Program-made: the position numbers and the translations under genes
In this document: positions 44,828 to 53,749 of the stretch, piece by piece
Position numbering within the stretch: position 1 is the stretch's first letter
Layout: the number at the start of each line of letters is the position of its first letter
Notes under the pieces: generated by a model
What the model saw: only the letters and a program-made list of their open reading frames with translations
Database searches by the model: none
What the model was told of the DNA's origin: nothing
NCBI RefSeq assembly: GCF_002257705.1
Contig: NZ_LSLK01000074.1
Span: 1 to 64,000, forward strand
Length of the DNA stretch: 64,000 nucleotides
Origin: Sporomusa silvacetica DSM 10669
GTDB taxonomy: Bacteria > Bacillota > Negativicutes > Sporomusales > Sporomusaceae
Direction of reading: 5' to 3'

Positions 44828-45811
44828 TTGCAGAAATCTTGCAAATCATTATTGCGCCTAGCAGCATTGGCGCTAATCGTTATCTTGTGTCTACCAGTCC
44901 TGACAATGGCAAAAGCAAAACAACCTGAACTACCGCCAGCGCCGGTAAAAATCACGCTACTGGCCACAGCCAGGGTGAACGGCCATATTATTGACTGGGA
45001 TTATAAATTTCCTAGAGTAGCTGAATTTGGTCTGGTAAAAGTTTCAAGTTTGGTAAAAGAGCAACGCCAGAGTAATCCTTATACCATCTTGGTTGATGGA
45101 GGCAACATGCTTTCAGGTTCTGCCTTAACCGACTACTTCGCGACTACACCATCTAAACTTCCTAACCCAATGTTCACCATGTATAACCATCTAGGTTATG
45201 ACGCCGTAGTACTTGGTACAGGCGAGCTTGCCTATGGCCCGGCCTACTTAACAAAAGTACTGCCGCTGGCCAACTTCCCGCTTCTGTCAGCCAATGCCCA
45301 GACCTCAGATAAAGCCTTGGCAACCATTAAACCCTACACCATTAAGGAAATTAATGTAGGCAAAGACAAAAAGAAAGAAATAATCCGTATTGGCATTATC
45401 GGTGCCTCGTCTATCGGTCCCGATGCCACCGCCGAGTATACCGGTCTCAAATTTACGGACCCTGCAGCAGCCATTGACGCTGTCACCCAAAAAATCGGCA
45501 ATAAGGTTGATGCCATCATAGTTATCAAAAATGACGGCTTACAAGTCAACGGCATTGACGCCGCCACTCATGCCAAATTTAGCGTTGCCGCCGCCACCCC
45601 TGGCAAGTTCGGCAGCAGCCTAAGTAAAACCGATCTAACCTTTGAAAAAATAGGGAAAAAGTGGTTTCTTACCCACACTGATACAGCCAGTAATTACATG
45701 ACTGTCACCAAGGCAGATAAAAACATGAGTGATGCTGCCTGGCCTTATCATGATGCAACCTTGCAACACCTGGAAGCTACGAAAAAACTTGCCGAAAATA
45801 CAAAATCATAA
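44828..45811 (+). CDS. secreted 5'-nucleotidase-fold protein with lost metal ligands (pseudoenzyme)
   Basis: About 327 residues with a signal peptide (hydrophobic 8-26). It follows the UshA/CpdB metallophosphoesterase pattern, but the catalytic motifs are changed: the DxHG motif is ARVNGH (49-52), DNGD is DGGN (90-93), GNHE is GTGE (130-133) and the late GHSH motif is gone. GYDAVVLG, LANFPLLSANAQ and the GSSLSKTDLTFEK stretch confirm the family. So the fold is kept but the metal site is not; binding or scaffold function is likely. TTG 44828 is seven nt after GGGAGG. Confidence 0.7.
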   Translation: MQKSCKSLLRLAALALIVILCLPVLTMAKAKQPELPPAPVKITLLATARVNGHIIDWDYKFPRVAEFGLVKVSSLVKEQRQSNPYTILVDGGNMLSGSALTDYFATTPSKLPNPMFTMYNHLGYDAVVLGTGELAYGPAYLTKVLPLANFPLLSANAQTSDKALATIKPYTIKEINVGKDKKKEIIRIGIIGASSIGPDATAEYTGLKFTDPAAAIDAVTQKIGNKVDAIIVIKNDGLQVNGIDAATHAKFSVAAATPGKFGSSLSKTDLTFEKIGKKWFLTHTDTASNYMTVTKADKNMSDAAWPYHDATLQHLEATKKLAENTKS

Positions 45812-45813
45812 AA

Positions 45814-45863
45814 GTAAAAACAGAGAATGCCACGTCCATGCGACGTGGCATTCTCTGTTTTTA
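45814..45863. terminator. bidirectional terminator between convergent genes
   Basis: TAAAAACAGAGAATGCCACG and its complement form an almost perfect 21-bp stem around a 6-nt loop, between the plus-strand pseudoenzyme gene and the minus-strand peptidase gene; the 3' arm overlaps the peptidase stop codon. Confidence 0.88.
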
Positions 45864-46745
45864 CGGCAAAAATCCCATTGGATCTACCGGCTGACCATCT
45901 TTTTGAATTTCAAAATGCAGATGCGGTCCTGTCGAGTTACCTGTGCTGCCCATAGAGGCAATTCGTTGACCAGCCCGTACATATTGACCCATCTCAACAA
46001 AGTAATCATCCAAATGCCCATATAAACTTACATATCCACCGCCATGATCAAGCATTACTGCATAACCATAGCCGCCCCGCCAGCCAGCCCAAATCACTCG
46101 ACCAGCCCTTGCAGACATAACATAGGTGCCCATATCATTAGCAATATCAACACCCGCATGCAGCCGCCCCCACCGCCAGCCAAACGATGAGGATATTTCA
46201 CCTTTGGTTGGCCAAATAAAGCGGCTAGCCGAGGCGCGGGCTACCGCTGTGTCAGCCCGTCCCCAGCGCGCGCCAGGAATAAAAAGCTTTTCACCAACAT
46301 CTACCTGGTCACTGGCTTTAGCATTGGCCGATTTAATTGTTTCTACCTGTATACCATATGTATAAGCAATATCCCATAAGGTATCCCCGGTACTTACCTG
46401 GTGAACAACGCCTTTCGTAGGCAATATGACTAACTGCTCACCGGGGTGAATAAGTTCGCTGATAGCAGGGTTTGCTGCCGTTAATGTTTCTACATCAATA
46501 CCATAGTGCTGAGCTATCCCGGATAAGGTATCCCCAGCTTGCACAATGTAATGACTGATAGCCATAGCTTGTGGCGTCGAAATAGCTGCTGGTGCCTCCA
46601 TAATCTGATTCTCGGTTACAGACGGAGCCTTGATAGTTTCCAGCAACACCGGCTCGGGTCCGTCAGGAAAGGACCATATACCGGCCAAGAGTGCCATTCC
46701 CCCCAAATAAGCCCATTGTCTAGCCTTGCATTTCGGCAGATACAT
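45861..46745 (-). CDS. M23 peptidase with two LysM domains
   Basis: Cell-wall endopeptidase, about 294 residues. Membrane anchor or signal segment at 12-28. Two LysM domains follow: YIVQAGDTLSGIAQHYGIDVETL (about 65-110) and HQVSTGDTLWDIAYTYGIQVETI (about 112-157). The M23 domain keeps its zinc ligands: HAGVDIAND, and the pair HGGGYVSLYGH and HLHFEIQKDGQP. ATG 46745 follows GAGGTGAT; a GTG three codons earlier is too close. Sporulation or spore-wall use is possible (SpoIIQ/SpoIVFA relation), not shown. Confidence 0.92.
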   Translation of the reverse strand: MYLPKCKARQWAYLGGMALLAGIWSFPDGPEPVLLETIKAPSVTENQIMEAPAAISTPQAMAISHYIVQAGDTLSGIAQHYGIDVETLTAANPAISELIHPGEQLVILPTKGVVHQVSTGDTLWDIAYTYGIQVETIKSANAKASDQVDVGEKLFIPGARWGRADTAVARASASRFIWPTKGEISSSFGWRWGRLHAGVDIANDMGTYVMSARAGRVIWAGWRGGYGYAVMLDHGGGYVSLYGHLDDYFVEMGQYVRAGQRIASMGSTGNSTGPHLHFEIQKDGQPVDPMGFLP

Positions 46746-46933
46746 ACATATCACCTCGCTACTGGTCTAATTTTGGCTAACAGCTTGTAAAACAAGCTGG
46801 CAACACGAATTATCCCCAGTATTAGCATAAGCAACAAACCCACAAATTATGCATAACTTGGATTATTTTTCAGAAAATCTGTCTATCGTGTGTTGTTTTT
46901 CGAGAGACGGAAGTCTTGACTCGTGGGCTGAAG

Positions 46934-46986
46934 AAAAAAAACCGAGATTGCTTCATTGCAAGTGCAGTGAAGCAATCTCGGTTTTT
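46934..46986. repeat. REP-like palindrome 3 / glpX terminator
   Basis: AACCGAGATTGCTTCA and TGAAGCAATCTCGGTT form a long stem with a short loop, flanked by A and T runs. The GAGATTGCTTC core is shared with the element at 33409; here it also acts as the likely terminator of glpX, eight nt past its stop. Confidence 0.85.
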
Positions 46987-46993
46987 ACAATAG

Positions 46994-47959
46994 TTATACC
47001 CGTTTAATAAGCATGGGTTTTTTATCAAACTTATGGATAGCGTCAACAAACCGGACAGTACCTGTCGTGCCGCGCATTACAAGCGAATGAGTGCGGGCAC
47101 CACCGCCAAAGTAGCGCACTCCGTTTAAAAGATCGCCCTGGGTGATGGCTGTTGCCGCAAAAATCACATCATCCCCCTGAACCAGTTCATCTAAGGTAAA
47201 TACCTTATTTATATCAGTAATCCCCATAGCTTTTGCCCGTTCGATATCGGCATCGCCTTCCGGCCATAATCTGCCTTGCATGTCGCCGCCCAGGCATTTA
47301 ACAGCAGCAGCAGCCAATACGCCCTCGGGAGCGCCGCCGATTCCCAAAAGCATATGGACGCCTGTACCTTCAATAGCAGCATTGATCGCCGGAGAGACAT
47401 CACCATCAGTAATTAGCTTAATCCTCGCCCCAGCATCACGGGCTTCTTTAATAATAGCAGCATGCCGCGGACGGTCAAGAATAACCACCGTTACGTCTTC
47501 CACCGTACGGTTAAGCGCCGCGGCAACGGCTTTAAGATTTTCTGTCACTGGCGCATTAATGTCTATTTTACCTTTGGCCATCGGACCAACGGCAATCTTA
47601 TCCATATACATGTCAGGCGCATGCAACAGGTGGCCGCGCGGGGCGATAGCCAAAACAGCAATAGCGCCTGGCAACCCTTTAGCTACTAAGTTAGTGCCTT
47701 CTAATGGATCAACGGCAATGTCTACTGCCGGACCGCCATGTCCTACTTCTTCGCCAATATACAGCATCGGCGCCTCATCCATCTCGCCTTCGCCGATAAC
47801 CACTTTCCCATTAATGCTAACGATATCAAAAGCAGCACGCATAGCATCCACAGCCGCCTGGTCGGCGGCAATTTTATCACCACGTCCCATCCACCGGCCG
47901 CAGGCAACTGCGGCAGACTCGGTAACCCGTACAAATTCTAATGCCAATTCACGTTCCAT
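46994..47959 (-). CDS. glpX: fructose-1,6-bisphosphatase, class II
   Basis: Dephosphorylates fructose-1,6-bisphosphate in gluconeogenesis. 321 residues with VIGEGEMDEAPMLYIGEEVG (about 50-70), the metal site DPLEGTNL (about residue 86), and VVILDRPRH. ATG 47959 has AAGGAG nine nt upstream; the longer frame would include it. It follows fsa, as in the B. subtilis rpoE-rho region where ywjI is the glpX-type gene. Confidence 0.95.
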   Translation of the reverse strand: MERELALEFVRVTESAAVACGRWMGRGDKIAADQAAVDAMRAAFDIVSINGKVVIGEGEMDEAPMLYIGEEVGHGGPAVDIAVDPLEGTNLVAKGLPGAIAVLAIAPRGHLLHAPDMYMDKIAVGPMAKGKIDINAPVTENLKAVAAALNRTVEDVTVVILDRPRHAAIIKEARDAGARIKLITDGDVSPAINAAIEGTGVHMLLGIGGAPEGVLAAAAVKCLGGDMQGRLWPEGDADIERAKAMGITDINKVFTLDELVQGDDVIFAATAITQGDLLNGVRYFGGGARTHSLVMRGTTGTVRFVDAIHKFDKKPMLIKRV

Positions 47960-48063
47960 AATGTACATCTCCTTAATTCTTGATAGAAACAATTATACCG
48001 GGCACCTGCCCGGCCAGCATATCTCGATGTTGAGATTGCTTGTTACGCTCTCTCGAAGTTATC

Positions 48064-48708
48064 CTACCTATTAGCTTTTTGCCAATCTTCAAGAAAACGT
48101 CTAATGCCCGCATCTGTTAGCGGATGATATAACAGTGACTTCAATACCTTGGCGGGAACAGTGGCAATATGCGCTCCAGCCAGGGCCGCCTGGGTAACAT
48201 GCTGGGGATGACGGATACTGGCAGCAATAATTTCGGTCTCAATACCATGAATGGCAAAAATATCAGCCGTATCCTTAATAAGTGCAATACCGTCCTGACT
48301 AATATCATCAAGCCGGCCAACAAAGGGACTGACAAAAGCTGCTCCTGCCCGCGCGGCCAATAGTGCCTGATTTGCAGAAAAAATTAGCGTAACATTAGTG
48401 CTAATGCCCTCAGCGGCCAAGGCACTGGCTGTTTTTAGACCATCAACCGTTACCGGCACCTTGATTACCACATTATCACCAAGCTTGGCTAATTCACGCG
48501 CTTCCGGTAGCATTTTTTCAAACTCAGTGCTGATAACCTCCGCACTTACCGGCCCCGGTGTTAATGAGGCAATCTCCTTGATTACTTCCTTGATATCCTG
48601 TTTTTCCTTGGCAATAAGCGATGGATTGGTAGTTACTCCGGCCACAACACCCATTGGTAAAACTTCCTTGATTTCACCAATATTAGCTGTATCGAGAAAA
48701 AATTTCAA
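48064..48708 (-). CDS. fsa: fructose-6-phosphate aldolase / transaldolase-like
   Basis: 214 residues, TalC/MipB class. The Schiff-base lysine is in NVVIKVPVTVDGL (about residue 85); the start MKFFLDTANIGEI and the GVTTNPSL motif are typical. Cleaves or makes fructose-6-phosphate from dihydroxyacetone and glyceraldehyde-3-phosphate, or transfers dihydroxyacetone. The start is TTG. It matches ywjH in the B. subtilis order, next to glpX. Confidence 0.93.
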   Translation of the reverse strand: MKFFLDTANIGEIKEVLPMGVVAGVTTNPSLIAKEKQDIKEVIKEIASLTPGPVSAEVISTEFEKMLPEARELAKLGDNVVIKVPVTVDGLKTASALAAEGISTNVTLIFSANQALLAARAGAAFVSPFVGRLDDISQDGIALIKDTADIFAIHGIETEIIAASIRHPQHVTQAALAGAHIATVPAKVLKSLLYHPLTDAGIRRFLEDWQKANR

Positions 48709-48756
48709 GGTAACTCACTCACCTTTTCTCATTATTGTCTATAGTAGCGACCCTAT

Positions 48757-49392
48757 TCATTTACGGCTGGTACGCCTGAGAGGAGCTATTTCAATAACCC
48801 CCATAGCTGATAGTCTCGCTAAAGCTTGTTCATCCTTGGCTGAAATTAGCAGTCTCCCTTCACACTGAGGACAAGACAGCTCAACAGCGTCGACAAGCAC
48901 ATCAACATCAACATCAGTATTACCACAAGAGCAGTATACCCCCCCCTGTTCCGCAATATCATGAATTTTATTTAAAATTTCCAGCAAAATTTGCGAATTT
49001 TCGATTCCGGAACCGTCTGATTGCCCCGCCATCTCACTGGCTAAGCTAGCAACCTCTTGCTTATGTCTAGCAATAGTCGCAGTAATCGCTTCCGTTTTGC
49101 CAATAAAACCCAGTTCCAGGTTTGCCTGGTCGCAATATATTTTACTTACTTTTGGCTGGCGAAACAAGTTACTATCAAGGAAAATTAGGTGATTGGTTTC
49201 GCATACTACGCAAGGAATATCAAGTAGATATTGACGCCGTCCCGCACTAGATATAGCCCCTTGTACTTGACCGCAGCTGCAAACAAGTTGACATGCAGCA
49301 TTATTGATCGCAAACCGTGAGACATTATGAAGTTCAATTTTGCCACATCGCGGACAATACAACGCCAATGTAGAGACAGCGCTAATGACCAT
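48757..49392 (-). CDS. zinc-ribbon protein of unknown function
   Basis: 211 residues, no signal. Cysteine pairs are CPRC (13-16), CSCG (38-41), CVVC (60-63), CSCG (about 155) and CPQC (about 176), so it probably holds two zinc ribbons. The first part looks like the CpXC type. The helical middle (about 90-150) is not recognised. It lies between spo0F and fsa, in the place of fbaA in Bacillus. GGGGGG precedes ATG. Confidence 0.55.
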   Translation of the reverse strand: MVISAVSTLALYCPRCGKIELHNVSRFAINNAACQLVCSCGQVQGAISSAGRRQYLLDIPCVVCETNHLIFLDSNLFRQPKVSKIYCDQANLELGFIGKTEAITATIARHKQEVASLASEMAGQSDGSGIENSQILLEILNKIHDIAEQGGVYCSCGNTDVDVDVLVDAVELSCPQCEGRLLISAKDEQALARLSAMGVIEIAPLRRTSRK

Positions 49393-49491
49393 GGATATCC
49401 CCCCTTTGCTTCCTGTATTTCGCCACCTACGAAAAAAATCCTGCCTGCTTACTATAACTTAGCAACATCAGGTGAAAAGTCAATGACCAGC

Positions 49492-49523
49492 AATAACCCC
49501 GGGTGGCTATGCCCCGGGGTTAT
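49492..49523 (-). terminator. hairpin after spo0F
   Basis: AATAACCCCGGG and CCCGGGGTTAT form a GC-rich stem with a short loop right after the spo0F stop. There is no clear U tract, so termination is likely but not sure. Confidence 0.6.
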
Positions 49524-49534
49524 CTACCGTCTAT

Positions 49535-49939
49535 TCAGCCAATCATACACCGACGATTTTCGTCAAAGCTAGTACTAATATTGTCGTGAATAATCTGGCA
49601 TAGGGACATAATGTCAAATGGTTTGGTGATATAATCACGCATGCCTATTTCCCGGGCCTCATTTACCATGTCTAACTCACCATACGCTGTCATCATAATT
49701 ACCTGATCCCCCTGACCCTGGCGTTTCAGCTCTTTTAGCGCCGTAATACCATCCATGCCAGGCATCTTCATGTCCATCAAAATAACATTGGGATTAGTTT
49801 TCTGTGCAGCCTGTATACCCTCGTAGCCATTAGTGGCTGTAATTACTTGATAACCCTCGTCCTGGAGAACCTCAGTTAGCAATCTACGAATCCCAGGTTG
49901 GTCGTCAATTACCAGAATGGTTGCTTGGGAATTGCTCAT
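49535..49939 (-). CDS. spo0F: sporulation phosphorelay response regulator Spo0F-like
   Basis: 134-residue stand-alone receiver: acidic pair IDDQP (about 11-13), phospho-aspartate in VILMDMKMPGMDG (about residue 56), threonine IMMTAYGE, lysine YITKPFD. No output domain. Its place between pyrG and fsa matches Spo0F in Bacillus, where it carries phosphate from kinases to Spo0B. AAGGTGG precedes ATG. Some clostridia lack Spo0F, so its presence is a useful marker. Confidence 0.85.
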   Translation of the reverse strand: MSNSQATILVIDDQPGIRRLLTEVLQDEGYQVITATNGYEGIQAAQKTNPNVILMDMKMPGMDGITALKELKRQGQGDQVIMMTAYGELDMVNEAREIGMRDYITKPFDIMSLCQIIHDNISTSFDENRRCMIG

Positions 49940-50148
49940 GTAACCACCTTACTTTCTCGCAGTTTTGACGGAAAATTTAAATTATTGCTTCCTAATTTAA
50001 TCATATTCGTAGTCAATTTAAAATATCCTGCTAAATTATGGTAAAAATAGGAAATTTATTTTGTTTTTTCTAATTTCTGTGAAAAAATTTCTAAATTCAC
50101 CAAAGTTGTGCTAAACTTTGTAGTGAAATCAATTCGTGAGGTAGCTAT

Positions 50149-51897
50149 ATGCAAAACAAATTACTGTTACTACGCAAGTTGTTCCCCTGGCTTACCAGCC
50201 ATAAATCGGCTTTATTTTTTTCTTTTCTGGTAGTTGCTTATGTAACACCTTTTGTTGTTTTACGGCAAAATGCCCATTTTACCATTAATGATAACCTTGA
50301 CTGGATTACCTCTTGGATAGTGCTTGTCAAAAGCGGTAAGGTATTTGCACTGACCGGAACCATCAATCAAATGCTGGGAGAACTGCCCCGCAGTTGTCTG
50401 CCCAGCGGGTTTAATGTAATTACCTGGCTCTACCTTATCCTGCCTCCTTTCCGCGCATATCTGATTAATCTCTTACTTGTTCATCTTACTGCTTTCATTG
50501 GCATGTATCTTTTGCTTACGCATTATGTCCTGCCAGCTAACCATCAGCGTTGGTTAGCTTGGGCCAGTGCCGCTTCGTTTGCTACCCTCCCCTTTTATAC
50601 AGTCTATGGCCTGTCAATCGCCGGACAGCCTTTACTATTCTATGCTATGCTTAATGCTTATTATGATAGAAAAATAACAGTTAGTATCTTCATTATTGTT
50701 ATTTTTGCATTGTATTCATCGTTACCGCTTGTCGGTGTCTTTATTTTAGTAGCTCTTGGGCTAGCCGCTCTCTATGATTACTGGCTCCACCGCAGGCTGC
50801 GCCCGAAGTTTTGGGGAGCGATCGCCCTCTTAACCGGTTCGTATGTTATAACAGAAATATGGCTGATTTATAATGCCTTTTTTAGCTCAGGTTTCCTATC
50901 CAGCCGCGAGGAAATCAACCGGTTGATCTTAGGACAAGCCCAAGACTGGAGCGGCGTTCAAGCACTTATTGTCGACAACTTGGTTAATGGTCAGTATCAT
51001 GCCGTCAGCCTGCATAAATACATTCTTGGTATCGCTGTGCCGCTGGCACTTCTTACAGGCTGGCGGCATAAACGCGAATATAAAGGTATATTGCTGTTAC
51101 TGACACTCGCACTCAGTATATCGATTTTTTATGGATTTCGCTATTCGGAATTTTTTATTTCAGCCGTAGCAGGCAACAGCTTTTTAAATTCATTCCAAAT
51201 TCAGCGCTTTCATTGGCTGCACCCGCTGTTATGGTATACTATCTTTGCTTTATGCCTGGCGGTTATCGCTAATATCCGCTATATTGGCAAAATACTGGCG
51301 GTTCTCCTGATTACTTTGCAACTTGGGTTTCTGTTTGGCAATAACATTGAGTATGACTTAGTGTTAAAAAAGCAAACAGGCATCTCAGTTATCGAAAACG
51401 GTTGGCTTTACGAAAATATTAGCTATGGCGAGTTTTTTGCTGACAGCCTATTTCAAAAAATAGACAACTACATTGGCCGTCCGAAAGAGGACTACCGTGT
51501 GGCGTCTATCGGCATTTATCCGGCTATAACCCAATATCATGGCTTCTATACCCTTGACGGACGGCTTAATATTTATCCGCTTGCTTATAAACACGCCTTC
51601 CGCCAAATTATGGCCAAAGAACTAGACAAAAACCAGTTTTGGCAACAGTATTTCGATTACTGGGGCATAACCTGCTACCTCTTTCCCGCTGAACTTGAGT
51701 ACTATGAGGTACGAAAGTCTTATCAATTAAAGCTCAATCATCTGGAGCTGGATAGTCAGGCTTTTAAAAAGCTAGGCGGCGAATATATCTTATCCGCCGC
51801 CGAAATAACAAACTATCAGGAAAGTGGGCTTGAGTTCTTACAGCATTTTAGTGAAGGCTGGTCAGTCTGGGAAATTTACCTATACCGGGTACGCTAA
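50149..51897 (+). CDS. multi-pass membrane protein, DUF6044-like
   Basis: 582 residues with about eleven membrane segments in the first 400 (e.g. 20-42, 92-125, 140-160, 175-210), then a soluble extracytoplasmic tail. The opening ALFFSFLVVAYVTPF and NDNLDWITSW suggest the DUF6044 family, which has a GT-C glycosyltransferase look; no catalytic motif was confirmed. It lies on the other strand from its neighbours and is preceded by an AT-rich promoter region at 49940-50148. Stop codons overlap with the next gene. Confidence 0.6.
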   Translation: MQNKLLLLRKLFPWLTSHKSALFFSFLVVAYVTPFVVLRQNAHFTINDNLDWITSWIVLVKSGKVFALTGTINQMLGELPRSCLPSGFNVITWLYLILPPFRAYLINLLLVHLTAFIGMYLLLTHYVLPANHQRWLAWASAASFATLPFYTVYGLSIAGQPLLFYAMLNAYYDRKITVSIFIIVIFALYSSLPLVGVFILVALGLAALYDYWLHRRLRPKFWGAIALLTGSYVITEIWLIYNAFFSSGFLSSREEINRLILGQAQDWSGVQALIVDNLVNGQYHAVSLHKYILGIAVPLALLTGWRHKREYKGILLLLTLALSISIFYGFRYSEFFISAVAGNSFLNSFQIQRFHWLHPLLWYTIFALCLAVIANIRYIGKILAVLLITLQLGFLFGNNIEYDLVLKKQTGISVIENGWLYENISYGEFFADSLFQKIDNYIGRPKEDYRVASIGIYPAITQYHGFYTLDGRLNIYPLAYKHAFRQIMAKELDKNQFWQQYFDYWGITCYLFPAELEYYEVRKSYQLKLNHLELDSQAFKKLGGEYILSAAEITNYQESGLEFLQHFSEGWSVWEIYLYRVR

Positions 51898-52475
51898 AAA
51901 TGAAACGGAAATTGAACTAAGGCTGAGCCGAGAAAAATAACAGCCGCTATAGTAACGCCAATTAGCGCTAGCAGGGGAGCGAGGAGCACAAGCACGGCTT
52001 TAGAACCAGATAGCCCATGTGAGCCGCGAATAGCGGCTACAGTCAAAAGCAGTGTCCAGACAGCTACAATCAAACCGATGATACCAAAAGCTACACCACT
52101 CAGGCTATCTGGCAATAAGGCAGCAATAACTCCTAGCGGTATTACGACTACCCGTGGCAAATGTGAAAAACCCAGGGCGGCAAACAGCCCGGTAGCCGTT
52201 CCCCGGCCGCCTGCCAATTCAGCAATAAAGTTCAGTACCGAGGCTCCCAGTATCCACAAAAACAAACTGCCAATAAATTGTACGGCAAACATACTGCCTA
52301 ACGCCGCTACACCTGGGGAGCCTTTCATGCCCGTATATATTGCCCATACCGGGACAAGCATACCAATGGTGAACATGACCAATGCCTGCCCGGTTAATTT
52401 TTTTTCGGCAATATATTCCATGGCCGCTCGCGGTTTAAATAACACATCATAAATTGTTTCCAGAAAATTGCCCAT
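51894..52475 (-). CDS. Yip1 domain membrane protein
   Basis: 193 residues. The opening FLETIYDVLFKPRAAMEYIAEKK and five membrane segments (about 32-50, 60-82, 100-125, 128-152, 160-185) fit the bacterial Yip1 family, with unknown function. GGGGGG precedes ATG. Its stop overlaps that of the plus-strand gene by four nt. It lies 12 nt after sppA, so the two are one operon. Confidence 0.8.
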   Translation of the reverse strand: MGNFLETIYDVLFKPRAAMEYIAEKKLTGQALVMFTIGMLVPVWAIYTGMKGSPGVAALGSMFAVQFIGSLFLWILGASVLNFIAELAGGRGTATGLFAALGFSHLPRVVVIPLGVIAALLPDSLSGVAFGIIGLIVAVWTLLLTVAAIRGSHGLSGSKAVLVLLAPLLALIGVTIAAVIFLGSALVQFPFHF

Positions 52476-52487
52476 TTAAATCCCCCC

Positions 52488-53417
52488 TTAATAGCTCTGG
52501 GGTGCGGCCGCAGGGCCGGCCGAAGAGAGTATTTCTGTAAGCTGTTTAAGCATCAGTTGTTCGGGTTTATGAGTATCTTGCGCACCGAACAAAGATTCAA
52601 TGACATTTTTCTTGCCATATTCAATAATTTCAGGTTCACCCTGAATACCCACCATATTGGCCGCACCGTCAATCGCATCATACATATTTCCTAATTCATC
52701 AACAAGCCCCGCTTCTTTGGCTTGGCGACCAGTATAAATACGGCCATCAGCTAACTCACGCACTTTGTCCGGGTCCAGTCGGCGTCCTACCGCAATGACC
52801 TCAACAAATTGGTTATACATATCGTCAACCATAACTTGAATAATGGCTCTTTCCTCCTCGGTCAGCTGACGATCTGGTGATAAGATATCTTTATGCGGGC
52901 CACTTTTAATTTTTTCCTGACGTACCCCAATTTTTTTGTATAATTCCTCCCAGTTAGAATAGGGCATATATACACCAAGACTCCCCGTGATGGTAGATGG
53001 ATTGGCATATATTTTGTCAGTACACGCCGCCAACCAATAACCACCAGAAGCTGCCATGTCAGCCATAGAAGTAATGACCGGTTTGCCGGTAGCGCGGATT
53101 TTCTTTAGTTCTTCGCCTACTTCCTGCGAGGCCGGAACTGTACCGCCAGGGCTGTTAATTCTAAGGATAATAGCCTTAACAGATGCATCATCGCGGGCCT
53201 GATGAAGCTGACGAATGAGCGTATCTGTCCCACCGCCCTCGGTTAATAAACCAACCTGTCCCCGACCACCAACAATCATACCATCAACATAGACAATAGC
53301 AATTTTATCATGGCTGACCAATTTGCTCTGTTTCACCTTAGGGGCAAGGAACAGTGCTCCCAACATGGATATGCCAATAATAACAACCAGCAAGATTACA
53401 ACTGAGCGTTTAAACAT
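52488..53417 (-). CDS. sppA: signal peptide peptidase SppA (36K type)
   Basis: Membrane-anchored serine protease that degrades cleaved signal peptides. About 309 residues; membrane segment at 5-24. LRINSPGGTVPASQEVGEEL precedes MAASGGYWLAACTDKIYANPSTITGSLGVYM, with the serine nucleophile in ASGG and the general-base lysine further on in the KSGPHKD region. ATG 53417 follows GGGAGGT. It occupies the pyrG-spo0F gap. Confidence 0.93.
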   Translation of the reverse strand: MFKRSVVILLVVIIGISMLGALFLAPKVKQSKLVSHDKIAIVYVDGMIVGGRGQVGLLTEGGGTDTLIRQLHQARDDASVKAIILRINSPGGTVPASQEVGEELKKIRATGKPVITSMADMAASGGYWLAACTDKIYANPSTITGSLGVYMPYSNWEELYKKIGVRQEKIKSGPHKDILSPDRQLTEEERAIIQVMVDDMYNQFVEVIAVGRRLDPDKVRELADGRIYTGRQAKEAGLVDELGNMYDAIDGAANMVGIQGEPEIIEYGKKNVIESLFGAQDTHKPEQLMLKQLTEILSSAGPAAAPQSY

Positions 53418-53498
53418 AAGCTTACCTCCCTTATGCAACTTATACAACATGGTAAAAACTCTGCACTAACTTCTTTTAGGCAAAATATAACTATTTGT

Positions 53499-53536
53499 AA
53501 AAGAAAGCTGTTGGATAATCTCCAACAGCTTTCTTC
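53499..53536 (-). terminator. pyrG terminator
   Basis: AAGAAAGCTGTTGG and CCAACAGCTTTCTT form a 14-bp stem with a short loop followed by TTTACAAA on the minus strand. The repeat element lies between it and pyrG, so the repeat is probably transcribed with pyrG. Confidence 0.8.
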
Positions 53537-53539
53537 TAT

Positions 53540-53724
53540 TACCCTAACAGAAAGCCATAACTTTCTTAAGAACAGGATAAGGGCAACATCGGCTTCCGCT
53601 TTCGCCAAAGGCTCGGCGCAAGCCGTGTTTTCTTTATCCAGATGGAAAGTGTAACTTTCCCTGGATTGAACGACTAAGGCTTCTGCCGGCGTCCTAAAGG
53701 ACTTGGTACAAGCCAAGTCTTTTC
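53540..53724 (-). repeat. intergenic structured repeat, A then B unit (copy 5)
   Basis: Same A-B order as copy 3 but on the minus strand: A at 53724-53635 with ACTTGGCTTGTACCAAGT (one change in the palindrome), then B with CGGCTTGCGCCG and GCCTTTGGCGAAAGCGG. The nearly full length of this copy and copy 3 fixes the borders of the element. With the pyrG terminator it explains the space 53418-53749. Confidence 0.8.
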
Positions 53725-53749
53725 TTATAATCCCATTAGCAATTTACTA

